This document shows, in pieces, positions 25,542 through 34,344 of a stretch of 64,000 nucleotides of DNA. Source of the DNA: Bradyrhizobium paxllaeri (GTDB taxonomy: Bacteria; Pseudomonadota; Alphaproteobacteria; Rhizobiales; Xanthobacteraceae). A program made the position numbers and the translations under genes. The notes under the pieces were generated by a model that saw nothing but the letters and a program-made list of their open reading frames with translations, had not been told where the DNA came from and ran no database searches. The stretch covers positions 2,232,001 through 2,296,000 of the forward strand of contig NZ_CP042968.1 of assembly GCF_001693515.2 (NCBI RefSeq), written 5' to 3'. Within the stretch, counting starts at the first letter, position 1. Every line of letters begins with the position of its first letter.

Positions 25542-26963
25542 TTACTTCGGCGCCCTTGGATCGATCGGCGTCGTGCCGCGCACGCCCAGAATATCCTCCA
25601 GCACCTTGCTGCCCGCGAGCAATTGCGCTTCGCCGCGTGGCGGCGCCACCACCTGCAAACCGATCGGCAGGCCGGAGGCGGTGAAGCCGCAGGGCAGCGA
25701 CAGCGCGGGACAACACACCAAAGTGATCGCATAGACGATGCCGAGCCATTCGACATAATTGTCGAACTTCTTGCCGGCGCATTCGGCGACGTAGCGGTTC
25801 TCGACCGGGAAGGGCGGCACGATGGTCGCGGGCGCCAGCAACAGATCGTATTTGTCGAAAAATTCCAGCGTGCGCGCGGTCATGGCGACGCGCTGCGCTT
25901 CGGCGCGTTCGAGCTGCTCGACGGTCAGCTTGAGGCCTTCCTCGATATTCCAGATCACTTCCGGCTTGAGCAGGTCGCGCTTCGAGCGCAAGAGCGCCGC
26001 CTTGGAGAGCGCGAAGTCGAACGCCCGCAGCACGTGGAAGCACTCATGGGCCTCGCGCAGGTCCGGATGGGCCTCCTCGACGATGACGCCGGCTTCCGCA
26101 AAGCGCTGCGCCGCCTTGCGGGTGACGGCGGCGACCTCAGGATCGACCGGCGTGATGCCGAGGTCAGGCGAATAGGCGATGCGCTTCGGCTTGCTGCCGG
26201 AGCGCGCGGCGGAGAGAAACGAGGTCGGCAGCACCGGCAGCGACAGCGGATCGGCGCGATGCTCGCCGCTCATGGCATCGAGCAGCAGCGCGAGGTCTTC
26301 GACATTGCGCGCCATCGGGCCCTGAACGCCGAGATTGCGGTCGACCGCGGCCGCCAGGCTATGCGCGACGCGGCCGATGCTCGGGCGCAGCCCGACGATG
26401 CCGCAGAAGCTCGCGGGGTTGCGCAAGCTGCCGCCCATGTCGGAACCATGTGCCAGCCAAGCCGTGCCGGTCGCAAGCGCCGCCGCCGCGCCGCCCGATG
26501 AGCCGGCGGCGGAGCGCGACGTGTCCCAGGGATTGCGGGTTGCGCCGAACACTTCGTTGAAGGTGTTGGCGCCGGCGCCGAATTCCGGCGTGTTCGACTT
26601 GGCGTAGATCACCCCGCCGCTATTTTCGAGATGCTCGACCAGAATGTCCGACTTGGTGGGGATCGCATCCTTGTAGATCGGCGAGCCCTGCGTGGTCAGC
26701 ACGCCAGCGACATTGGTCAGGTCCTTGATCGGGATCGGAAGCCCAGCGAGCAGGCCACGGTCGGCCGCCGGCTTTTGCATCAGCGCGGTGGCGTGCTTGC
26801 GGGCGCGATCGAAGCACAGTGTCGGCAGCGCGTTGACCTTGCCGTCGACTTCGGCAATCCGCTTTTCCAGCACGTCGAGCAGGTCGAGGGGCGTGACCTC
26901 ACCCGATTTCAATTTGCCGACAATGGCAACCGCCGTTTCTCGCACCAGCCCCTGATCTGCCAC
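25542..26963 (-). CDS. Amidase signature family protein
   Basis: A 473-residue amidase using a Ser-cisSer-Lys triad: Lys80 (PIPIKD), Ser155 in GSSGGAAAALA, and nucleophile Ser179 in GSDMGGSLRNPA. The 24-residue distance between the two serines is the family norm. It would hydrolyse carboxamides or carbamates in the cytosol. GTG 26963 is taken as start because GGGAG lies at 26972-26976 on this strand; the frame is open to 27077 but that stretch overlaps the divergent promoter. It is divergent from the formamidase-like gene. Confidence 0.88.
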   Translation of the reverse strand: MADQGLVRETAVAIVGKLKSGEVTPLDLLDVLEKRIAEVDGKVNALPTLCFDRARKHATALMQKPAADRGLLAGLPIPIKDLTNVAGVLTTQGSPIYKDAIPTKSDILVEHLENSGGVIYAKSNTPEFGAGANTFNEVFGATRNPWDTSRSAAGSSGGAAAALATGTAWLAHGSDMGGSLRNPASFCGIVGLRPSIGRVAHSLAAAVDRNLGVQGPMARNVEDLALLLDAMSGEHRADPLSLPVLPTSFLSAARSGSKPKRIAYSPDLGITPVDPEVAAVTRKAAQRFAEAGVIVEEAHPDLREAHECFHVLRAFDFALSKAALLRSKRDLLKPEVIWNIEEGLKLTVEQLERAEAQRVAMTARTLEFFDKYDLLLAPATIVPPFPVENRYVAECAGKKFDNYVEWLGIVYAITLVCCPALSLPCGFTASGLPIGLQVVAPPRGEAQLLAGSKVLEDILGVRGTTPIDPRAPK

Positions 26964-27067
26964 TTCGATATCTCCCGTTTCGGTTTCTCTTGACCGCAGA
27001 TGGTGCTGTAGAACATTTTCCGGCAAAGTGGAATCGCACCCACGTTGTGGCCGACCGGAGATATTGC

Positions 27068-27919
27068 ATGACGACACTGTTTTCTGACACGGACTGGCGC
27101 GCGATGAGCCAGGAGGCGCGGGATCTCGGCCTCAATAACGGCGTCGCGGTATCCGGCAGCGTCGAGATGGTGGCCGGCTGGGAGCAGCGCTCTGCCGACA
27201 TGCGCAAGCGTTTTCCCGGGCATATCGACCTGCGATATGGTCCGCGCGAGCGCAACCGGATCGATTTCCTGAAAGCCGCCGACAACGCGCCGACGCTGTT
27301 GTTCATTCATGGCGGCTATTGGCAGGCGCGGGCGAAGGAAGTCTTCACTGTCGTGGCGGAAGGGCCGATGGCGCATGGCATCAATGTCGCGCTGATCGGC
27401 TACACGCTGGCGCCGGAGGCTGCGCTCGACGAGATCGTCGCCGAAATCCACGCCGGTATCGATTACCTTACCGGGCAATTGCCGACGCTCGGCGCCGCTG
27501 CTGGAAGCATCGTGGTATCGGGGTGGTCTGCCGGCGGCCACCTGACCTCGATGGTGTTGTCGCACCCGAAGGTGAGGGCGGGCATGGCCATATCAGGGAT
27601 CTACGACCTCGAACCGATCCGTCATTCCTATCTCAACGAGAAACTGCGCGCCGACGAGGCGACCTCGCGTCGCAACTCGCCGATGATGCAGGAGGGCGGC
27701 TCACCAAAGCCGCTGTCACTGGTGGTGGGCAGCGCCGAATTGCCGCTGCTGCGCAAGCAGACCGCCGACTTCGCCGGTCACCGCGCGAGATATGGCTTGC
27801 CGGTGACGTATGAGGAAATCCCTGGCGCTGATCATTTCACCATCATGTACGAGATGATGTCGCCGAAGGGCAGGATCACGACGCTGATAAGGCAACTGTT
27901 CGAGCGGACGACGGGTTAG
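27068..27919 (+). CDS. Alpha/beta-hydrolase, arylformamidase-like
   Basis: A 283-residue hydrolase with HGGYWQ at about 80-85 (oxyanion motif) and the nucleophile elbow GWSAGGH near 152-158. LVVGSAELPLL and PGADHFTI supply the Asp/Glu and His. HGGYWQ plus GxSAGGH matches kynurenine formamidase and related BD-FAE hydrolases, but kynurenine-pathway genes are not next to it, so a specific role is unproven. ATG 27068 is a likely start; the ribosome-binding site is weak. Confidence 0.78.
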   Translation: MTTLFSDTDWRAMSQEARDLGLNNGVAVSGSVEMVAGWEQRSADMRKRFPGHIDLRYGPRERNRIDFLKAADNAPTLLFIHGGYWQARAKEVFTVVAEGPMAHGINVALIGYTLAPEAALDEIVAEIHAGIDYLTGQLPTLGAAAGSIVVSGWSAGGHLTSMVLSHPKVRAGMAISGIYDLEPIRHSYLNEKLRADEATSRRNSPMMQEGGSPKPLSLVVGSAELPLLRKQTADFAGHRARYGLPVTYEEIPGADHFTIMYEMMSPKGRITTLIRQLFERTTG

Positions 27920-27926
27920 CGGACCC

Positions 27927-28009
27927 CGTCATTGCGAGGAGCGAAGCGACGAAGCAATCCATGTCGCACTTGCGGCGCTATGGATTGCTTCGCTTCGCTC
28001 GCAATGACG
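27927..28009. repeat. Intergenic palindromic repeat, family A (copy 4)
   Basis: CGTCATTGCGAGGAGCG ... CGCTCGCAATGACG arms with GAAGCAATCCAT / ATGGATTGCTTC. It sits between two convergent genes. Confidence 0.9.
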
Positions 28010-28025
28010 GTGGAGGCTGCTGCGC

Positions 28026-28802
28026 CTAACTCCAGCCCGACGTATGCCCACCGTCGACGGTAAAGATCACCCCTGACGTATACCCCGACCGGTCCGACGC
28101 CAAAAACGCCATGAGATCGCCGATCTCGCGCGCATGGGCAGGACGGCCGAGCGGCATGCCCTTCTGGAATTCCCGGTAGCGGTTTTCGTCGCCGAACTGG
28201 TTCCTGGCCCGCGTCTTCAGCAGCGTCACATGGCGGTCGGTGCCGACCGGGCCGGGATTGATGCCGACCACGCGGATGTTGTCGGCGAGGCTTTTGCCCC
28301 CGAGTGCGCGGGTGAATGCCATCAGTGCGGCATTGCCGGCGCTGCCGCAGATATAATTGGCATCGAACTTTTCGCCGGCGGCGCCGATGTCGTTGACGAT
28401 GACGCCGTGCCCGCGCGCCTTCATCTGCGCGTAGATCGCCCGGGTAAGGTTGATGTAGCCGAACACCTTCAACTCCCAGGCGTGCCGCCAGGTCGCCTCG
28501 TCGATCTTGTCGATCGAGCCGCCGGGAATGTCGCCGGCATTGTTGACGAGGATGTCGATATCGGCGGCTTCCTTGGCGAGCCTTGCAATGTCCTCGCCCT
28601 TGCGCAGGTCGACGACATGGGCGGTTGCGCCGATCTGGTGCGCCGAGCGCAGCCGTTCGGCCAGTGCTTTCAAGGCATCGCCGTTGCGGGCGGCCAGCAT
28701 GACGTCGGCCCCTTCCTCGGCAAAGGCTTCGGCCGCGGCCGCGCCAATGCCCTTGGAGGCGCCGGTGATCAGGACGCGCTTGCCGAGCAGGTGCAGATCC
28801 AT
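28026..28802 (-). CDS. Short-chain dehydrogenase/reductase with altered catalytic tetrad
   Basis: A 258-residue classical-length SDR. The cofactor motif TGASKGIG (13-20), NNAG (87-90), and the PGPV segment after the active site are normal. The active-site Tyr150 is present, but the Lys four residues later is Ser154 (YICGS), the Ser expected near 139-140 is replaced (NDIGAAG), and the tetrad Asn near 112 appears to be Lys (ELKVFG). It may therefore bind NAD(P) without ordinary SDR catalysis, or use different chemistry. ATG 28802 is used; upstream frame extension to 29039 crosses the divergent dehydrogenase promoter. Confidence 0.85.
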   Translation of the reverse strand: MDLHLLGKRVLITGASKGIGAAAAEAFAEEGADVMLAARNGDALKALAERLRSAHQIGATAHVVDLRKGEDIARLAKEAADIDILVNNAGDIPGGSIDKIDEATWRHAWELKVFGYINLTRAIYAQMKARGHGVIVNDIGAAGEKFDANYICGSAGNAALMAFTRALGGKSLADNIRVVGINPGPVGTDRHVTLLKTRARNQFGDENRYREFQKGMPLGRPAHAREIGDLMAFLASDRSGYTSGVIFTVDGGHTSGWS

Positions 28803-28980
28803 AGGAATTCTCGCTTCGGTGAGGGAGGGAGGAAGAGGGGGTCGGTAAATTGTTAGGCTTGGGGCGCCATGACGGTCAACATTGCAGTGCAGCGTTGCGC
28901 AGGCGGCGGGATTGGTCCATTGCAAGACGATCAAATAAGCGGCATTAGCCGGCTCAGCAAAGGTAACAAGGAAACTCTCG

Positions 28981-30060
28981 ATGAGCAGCGCCAAAAAGCA
29001 ATATCGGATCGCCGTCATTCCCGGCGACGGCATCGGCAAGGAAGTGATGCCGGAGGGGCTGCGCGTGCTGGAGGCGGCGGGGAAAAAGCACGGCGTCTCC
29101 GTGCAATTCGATCATTTCGATTTCGCCTCCTGGGACTATTACGAAAAGCACGGCGAGATGATGCCGGAGGACTGGAAGGCACAGATCGGCAAGCACGACG
29201 CGATCTATTTCGGTGCGGTCGGCTGGCCGGCGAAAATTCCCGATCACGTCTCGCTGTGGGGCTCCTTGATCAAGTTCCGCCGCGAGTTCGACCAATACGT
29301 CAATTTGCGCCCGGTGCGGCTGATGCCCGGCGTGCCGTCGCCGCTCGCCAACCGCAAGCCCGGCGATATCGATTTCTGGGTGGTGCGCGAGAATACCGAA
29401 GGCGAGTATTCCTCCGTCGGTGGCCGCATGTTCCCCGATACCGACCGCGAATTCGTCACGCAGCAAACGGTGATGACGCGCACCGGCGTCGATCGCATCC
29501 TGAAATTCGCATTTGAGCTCGCACAGTCGCGGCCGAAGAAGCACCTGACCTCGGCGACCAAGTCCAACGGCATCTCGATCACGATGCCCTATTGGGACGA
29601 GCGCGTGGAGGCGATGGCGAAGAAGTATCCGGGCGTGAAGTGGGACAAGTACCACATCGACATCCTCACCGCGAACTTCGTGCTGCATCCGGACTGGTTC
29701 GACGTCGTGGTCGGCTCCAATTTGTTCGGGGACATCCTTTCCGATCTCGGGCCGGCCTGCACCGGCACCATCGGCATCGCGCCGTCGGGCAACATCAATC
29801 CGGAAGGCAATTTCCCTTCCGTGTTCGAGCCGGTGCACGGCTCGGCGCCTGACATTGCGGGGCAGGGCATCGCCAATCCGATCGGCATGATCTGGTCGGG
29901 TGCGATGATGATGGAACATCTCGGCGAGAAGGCTGCAGCCGAATCCATCGTCGGCGCCATCGAGCGCACCCTCGGCGAACGAACGCTCCGCACGCGCGAT
30001 CTCGGCGGCAACGCGGACACCACCGCCTGCGGCAAGGCTGTGGCTGATATGGTGGATTGA
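28981..30060 (+). CDS. Tartrate/isopropylmalate dehydrogenase family protein (TtuC-like)
   Basis: A 359-residue NAD-dependent beta-decarboxylating dehydrogenase. IPGDGIGKEV near 13-22, VRENTEGEYSS near 135-145, TSATKSNGI with the catalytic Lys, and GSNLFGDILSDLGP with metal-binding aspartates are visible. The sequence around VGWPAKIPDHVSLWGSLIKFRR fits tartrate dehydrogenase/decarboxylase or D-malate dehydrogenase better than LeuB or Icd. AAGGAAA precedes the ATG. It diverges from the SDR gene; a shared 178-base regulatory gap lies between them. Confidence 0.87.
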   Translation: MSSAKKQYRIAVIPGDGIGKEVMPEGLRVLEAAGKKHGVSVQFDHFDFASWDYYEKHGEMMPEDWKAQIGKHDAIYFGAVGWPAKIPDHVSLWGSLIKFRREFDQYVNLRPVRLMPGVPSPLANRKPGDIDFWVVRENTEGEYSSVGGRMFPDTDREFVTQQTVMTRTGVDRILKFAFELAQSRPKKHLTSATKSNGISITMPYWDERVEAMAKKYPGVKWDKYHIDILTANFVLHPDWFDVVVGSNLFGDILSDLGPACTGTIGIAPSGNINPEGNFPSVFEPVHGSAPDIAGQGIANPIGMIWSGAMMMEHLGEKAAAESIVGAIERTLGERTLRTRDLGGNADTTACGKAVADMVD

Positions 30061-30067
30061 CTGAAAC

Positions 30068-30199
30068 CTTCATGGTGAGGAGCGCGTCTTCGCGCGTCTC
30101 CGGACGATGCTTCGCATCGCTCGGAGAACCATGAGGCCTCGATCTCACCCGCGGCCATCCTTCGAGACGACCGCTGCGCGGTCTCCTCAGGATGACGGG
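30068..30199. repeat. Intergenic repeat, family D
   Basis: A segment of short nested hairpins: CATGGTGAGGAGCGCG, GCGCGTCTCCGGACGATGC / GCATCGCTCGGAGAACCATG, then a second unit ending CCTCAGGATGACGGG. It directly follows the dehydrogenase stop and abuts the family A copy at 30223. The arms pair CATGGT...ACCATG. Confidence 0.75.
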
Positions 30200-30222
30200 G
30201 GAGAGTGAAGCTAGCTCCTCCT

Positions 30223-30300
30223 CGTCATTGCGAGCGAAGCGAAGCAATCCACATCTCGGCGCAGGGATAGATGGATTGCTTCGCTGCGCTCGCAATGACG
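30223..30300. repeat. Intergenic palindromic repeat, family A (copy 5)
   Basis: CGTCATTGCGAGCGAAGC ... GCTGCGCTCGCAATGACG; the most symmetrical copy in the window. Confidence 0.92.
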
Positions 30301-30350
30301 GGGAGATAGCTTCACAATCTCTCAGGATGAGGTCAGTGCTTGTGGCAAGT

Positions 30351-31736
30351 TCAATACAACCCGGTAAGATAAAAGAACCCGATCGCAACAAACACCGCGA
30401 CGGTTTTCGTCATCGTGATCACGAACACGTCTCCGTAGGCCTGCCTGTGGGTAAGACCCGTCACGGCAAGTAGCGTGATGACGGCGCCATTATGGGGCAA
30501 CGTGTCCATGCCACCGCTCGCCATCGCCGCGATCCGATGGAAAACTTCGAGGGGGATGTTGGCGGCCTGCGCGGCGGCAATGAATTCATCGGACATTGCG
30601 GCGAGGGCAATGCTCATGCCTCCGGATGCCGAGCCGGTGATGCCGGCGAGCACCGTGACCGTAACGGCCTCGTTCACGAGCGGATTGGGAATTGCCCGGA
30701 GCGCGGCGGCCACCATCTCGAAGCCCGGCAACAGCGCGATCACGCCGCCGAACCCGTATTCGGAGGCAGTATTGAGCGCGGCCAGCAGGGCGCCGGCGAC
30801 CGCAGCCTTGCTGCCATCGGCGAACTTCGCCAACACGGGACGCCAGGCAAAGATGAACACCGTCAGGATGCCGAGCAGCAGCGCGCCCTCGACGGCCCAG
30901 ATGGCCGCCAGCGGACCGACCTTCGTCACGATCGCGTGGCCGCCGAGCGTGACCTCATGAACTGCGCCATAGGCGCGAGGCACCAACTGCGTGAATACGA
31001 AGTTCATGACGCCCACCACGACCAGCGGCGTAAGGGCGATCCACGGGTTCGGCAGCTCCTTTTCTTCGAACGGCTCGGGCTCGTTCACCAGCTCGGTGCC
31101 GTAGCCTTCTCCGCGTTTTTGCGCGGCACGGCGGCGGTTTTCGATATAGGCAAGACCGACGCCGAAAACGAAAACACTGCCGACCAGCCCAAGTATGGGT
31201 GCTGCCCACGTCGTCGTGTTGAAAAACGTGGTCGGAATGATGTTCTGGATCTGCGGCGTTCCCGGCAGGGCGTCCATCGTGAAGCTGAAAGCGCCGAGCG
31301 CAATCGTGCACGGAATGAGCCGCTTGGGAATATCGCCCTGGCGGAACATCTCGGCTGCGAACGGATAGACTGCGAACACCACGACGAACAGCGACACGCC
31401 GCCATAGGTCAGGATCGCGCAGACCACGACGATGGACAGGATAGCGCGCTCTCGGCCAAGTACCCCGATCACCGCGGCCACGATCGACTTCGAGAAACCC
31501 GAGAGTTCGATGACTTTGCCAAAGACGGCGCCGAGCATAAACACAGGAAAGTAGTTTTTAATGAAGCCGACCATCTTCTCCATGAAAACGCTGGAGAACA
31601 TCGGCGGGACCAGTGAGGGATCGGTCAGCAACACGGCGCCCAAAGCGGCGACCGGAGCAAACAGGATCACGCTGTAGCCGCGATAGGCGACAAACATCAG
31701 GAAGAAAAGAGCGGCCAGCACGATCAGGAGATTCAT
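30351..31736 (-). CDS. GntP family permease (hydroxybutyrate/gluconate type)
   Basis: A 461-residue polytopic membrane protein with about 12 hydrophobic segments and the GntP-family stretches TYGGVSLFVVVFAVYPFA, AASGGMDTLPHNGAVITLL and GITGSASGGMSIAL. Members transport gluconate or D-beta-hydroxybutyrate. It is the third gene of an operon with a PHA synthase and a CBS protein (46-base gaps), which favours hydroxybutyrate as ligand, though this is inference. ATG 31736 is chosen; GTGGAG lies upstream. Confidence 0.85.
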   Translation of the reverse strand: MNLLIVLAALFFLMFVAYRGYSVILFAPVAALGAVLLTDPSLVPPMFSSVFMEKMVGFIKNYFPVFMLGAVFGKVIELSGFSKSIVAAVIGVLGRERAILSIVVVCAILTYGGVSLFVVVFAVYPFAAEMFRQGDIPKRLIPCTIALGAFSFTMDALPGTPQIQNIIPTTFFNTTTWAAPILGLVGSVFVFGVGLAYIENRRRAAQKRGEGYGTELVNEPEPFEEKELPNPWIALTPLVVVGVMNFVFTQLVPRAYGAVHEVTLGGHAIVTKVGPLAAIWAVEGALLLGILTVFIFAWRPVLAKFADGSKAAVAGALLAALNTASEYGFGGVIALLPGFEMVAAALRAIPNPLVNEAVTVTVLAGITGSASGGMSIALAAMSDEFIAAAQAANIPLEVFHRIAAMASGGMDTLPHNGAVITLLAVTGLTHRQAYGDVFVITMTKTVAVFVAIGFFYLTGLY

Positions 31737-31782
31737 GGCGACACTCCACTTCAAAGCCGCAGGTCAGCGGACCCGGCTATTC

Positions 31783-32262
31783 TCAAGCTGTTGACGTCAG
31801 CATCGTCATTCGTTCGCGCTCAAGCTCGCTGATGACCTTGGTGTGGTGTTCTACCGCCTCGCGCAGCAGGTCGCGGACCGAGATGACGCCCACCGCCTTC
31901 TCGTTATCGACAACCGGCAGGTGACGAATGCCGTGCGTGTGCATCAATCTCAAACAGTCAGCAAACGTACTCTCGAGATTGGCTGTGACGACATCTCGAA
32001 CCATGACGTCCACCACCAGCGTCACTTCAGGATATTTGCGGGCCAGTACAACGCGCCGCATGCAATCGCGTTCGGAAAGAACGCCGACAATCTTTCCATT
32101 TTCCAGAACCACCAGAAAGCCGATGTTCTTTTCGGCCATTAGCTGCGCCGCTGACAGGATGGTGTCTGCCGGGCCCACACTCCAAAGGGCTCTCGGCTTG
32201 AGCATCTGTTTCATCGACCGATAAGCCAGAATTTCTTCCGGGCGTCTGAGCGGATGGTCCAT
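31783..32262 (-). CDS. Tandem CBS-domain protein
   Basis: A 159-residue protein consisting almost entirely of two CBS motifs (about 20-75: DTILSAAQLMAEKNIGFLVVLENGKIVGVLSERD; about 88-140: DCLRLMHTHGIRHLPVVDNEKAVGVISVRD), which together bind adenine nucleotides such as AMP or ATP, followed by a charged helix. It probably senses energy charge. It lies between the PHA synthase and the permease on one strand. The frame is open to an ATG at 32289, which would add nine residues; the chosen ATG has a fair AAGGCGA site. Confidence 0.88.
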   Translation of the reverse strand: MDHPLRRPEEILAYRSMKQMLKPRALWSVGPADTILSAAQLMAEKNIGFLVVLENGKIVGVLSERDCMRRVVLARKYPEVTLVVDVMVRDVVTANLESTFADCLRLMHTHGIRHLPVVDNEKAVGVISVRDLLREAVEHHTKVISELERERMTMLTSTA

Positions 32263-32308
32263 CGTGCGTCGCCTTTGCTTTGAGGACATTAACGGCAGGA
32301 CGAGATCG

Positions 32309-34030
32309 TCAATTCGACTTTTGCTTCACGTATCTTCCAGGCGCGGGCTCAATGACCTTGAAGTTGGCGTTTCCCGGCTGAGCCGGCGCGCGCTTCTTGC
32401 CACTCGAATGACGCTTCAGCCAATCATCCCAATCGGGCCACCAGCTTCCCGGCTTCTCCTGGGCTTCCTCCAGCCAGGTCGTTGCATCGCGATTGATGTT
32501 GTCATTAAGCCAATAGCTGCGTTTCTTGCGGGCGGGTGGATTGATTACGCCAGCAACGTGACCACTGGCCGCCAGCACGAAACGAGGATCTTTTCCCATT
32601 AGATCCTTCGATCGGTATGCGCTCTGCCAGGGCACAATATGATCCTCGCGAGAAGCCAGCAGATACAGTGGCACGCTTACCTGCGAGAGATCGATCGGCA
32701 AGCCACATTGCGTCGTCTTGCCCGGCTCCTTGATTTTGTTTTCGAGATAGGTGTTGCGCGTGTACCAGCAGTACATCGGGCCAGGCAGGCTGACACTATC
32801 GGAATCCCAGTACAGCAGGTCGAACGCCTCAGGCGTCGCACCTTTCAGGTAGCTTTCGACGACATAGCGCCAGATCAGGTCATTGGCGCGGAGGGTCCCG
32901 AAGGTAAAGGCGAGTTCCTTGCCCGGCAGGATGCCGCCTCTTCCGATCATTGCCTCCCGCAAGGCGATTGCATTCTCGTCGATCAGGAGGCCAATCTCGC
33001 CGGTATCGGCAAAGTCGACCATCGTGGTCAGCAGCGTCATGGTGGCAAGCTTGTGCTCTCCGCGAGCGGCCAGTACTCCGGCCGCGCAGCTCAGAATCGT
33101 GCCTCCGACGCAAAAGCCCAGCACATGAATCTTGTCGGCGGAGGCGATGTCGCGCACGACGTCGATGGCCTTGAGCGGCCCAAGATTCAGATAGTCGTCC
33201 CAGGTCAGATACTGCGTTTCGGAAACCGCGCTCCGCCATGAGATCAGGAAGACGCGATGGCCTTGAGCGACGGCATATTCAACGAACGAATTTCCCGCGC
33301 CGAGATCCAGCAGGTAGTATTTGTTGATGCAGGGCGGCACGATGAGAAGCGGTGTCATCTCGATCTCCGCTGTCTGCGGCGCATATTCGATGAGCTGGAT
33401 CAACTCGTTTTCAAAAACCACCGATCCGGGCGTTGCTGCAAGGTTTCGCCCGACCTCAAAGGCGGATTCGTCAACCCGGGTGATGCGCCCTTTTTTGAGA
33501 TCCTCGATCAGGTTCTGCATCCCGGTCGCCAGGCTCGCCGCGCGCGTCTGGATTGCGGTTCGAATGACCTCCGGGTTCGTCGCGGGGAAATTGGACGGGC
33601 TCATCGCATCGATGAATTGCCGCGCATAGAAGCGAAGTTGTAACCTGGATTTGTCATCGACCTGGGCCTGATCGACCAGGTCGGACAGTTGTTTCGAGGT
33701 GAGCAGGTAGGATTGCTTGAGAAGATCGTAATAAGGTGAGTGCTGCCAGGCGTCGTCCTTGAAACGTTTGTCGCCTCGCGAGGGTTGAACGCTTGGCATC
33801 ATGCCTGCTGCGAACGCATTGACGATACTGGCATTCCAGAGCCGCCAGGCCTGTGTCACATAATCGGGATACATCGCAAACGGCGACATTCCCTGACTCG
33901 TCGGACGGCTGGCGCCTACGCCCATGGCCGCGGCAATCGCATCATCAAACTGCTTCATCGATTGCTGGCCGGCCCTCATCAGTTCTTCAATGGGAGCCAG
34001 GGGGTTGTTCGGCGATGACGGGCTGCTCAT
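32309..34030 (-). CDS. phaC: Class I poly(3-hydroxybutyrate) synthase PhaC
   Basis: A 573-residue class I polymerase that makes PHB from 3-hydroxybutyryl-CoA. The catalytic box is GFCVGG with Cys307; SREDHIVPW and SGHVAGVINPP carry the Asp and His, and the N-terminal 200 residues are the PhaC_N domain (WQHSPYYDLLKQSYLL). ATG 34030 has an ideal AGGAGG five bases upstream, so an in-frame extension to 34099 is rejected. It heads an operon with the CBS protein and permease, downstream of a FixK/FNR-type box. It is unrelated in class to the synthase at 6909. Confidence 0.94.
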   Translation of the reverse strand: MSSPSSPNNPLAPIEELMRAGQQSMKQFDDAIAAAMGVGASRPTSQGMSPFAMYPDYVTQAWRLWNASIVNAFAAGMMPSVQPSRGDKRFKDDAWQHSPYYDLLKQSYLLTSKQLSDLVDQAQVDDKSRLQLRFYARQFIDAMSPSNFPATNPEVIRTAIQTRAASLATGMQNLIEDLKKGRITRVDESAFEVGRNLAATPGSVVFENELIQLIEYAPQTAEIEMTPLLIVPPCINKYYLLDLGAGNSFVEYAVAQGHRVFLISWRSAVSETQYLTWDDYLNLGPLKAIDVVRDIASADKIHVLGFCVGGTILSCAAGVLAARGEHKLATMTLLTTMVDFADTGEIGLLIDENAIALREAMIGRGGILPGKELAFTFGTLRANDLIWRYVVESYLKGATPEAFDLLYWDSDSVSLPGPMYCWYTRNTYLENKIKEPGKTTQCGLPIDLSQVSVPLYLLASREDHIVPWQSAYRSKDLMGKDPRFVLAASGHVAGVINPPARKKRSYWLNDNINRDATTWLEEAQEKPGSWWPDWDDWLKRHSSGKKRAPAQPGNANFKVIEPAPGRYVKQKSN

Positions 34031-34344
34031 CTGAACCTCCTGCGACGCATCCACATCGTCCTGTTCCCAGAGCGATAGAATGAGCGATGCGATCAGCAAA
34101 TTTCCGGTAGCACGGCAAGGGTGCTGGCTAACGTTGGCGTTGTCGCTCGCGTTAGTTGCTTCCCCTGATACCTACGCTCTAGCAGGTCAAGTTGCTCAGG
34201 CTTGACTTAGATCAATGGAGTTTGCGGGCGCGAATTCATGAAACGTGACAGCATGTGAACCTCGGCTGCGCGCACCGGCAGGGCGACCGCTCCCTGTGGT
34301 CGCGAAGGCGCGCGATCCGGTTCAACCCCGCAGGGGGCTTGCGG
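34031..34344. other. 314-base gap upstream of the PHB synthase
   Basis: No coding region is supported. The half nearest the synthase holds an inverted pair CTAACG (34128-34133) / CGTTAG (34150-34155), a possible minus-strand -10 element near 34168-34174 (TAGGTAT), and the FixK-type box at 34202. The remainder, up to the convergent end of the dehydrogenase gene, shows only a G/C-rich tail. Confidence 0.6.
34202..34215. promoter_or_regulatory. FNR/FixK-type box
   Basis: TTGACTTAGATCAA fits the rhizobial FixK2 consensus TTG(A/C)-N6-(T/G)CAA. It stands about 172 bases before the phaC start codon on the minus strand; with activation near -41.5 this would give a 5' UTR of roughly 130 bases. Confidence 0.65.
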
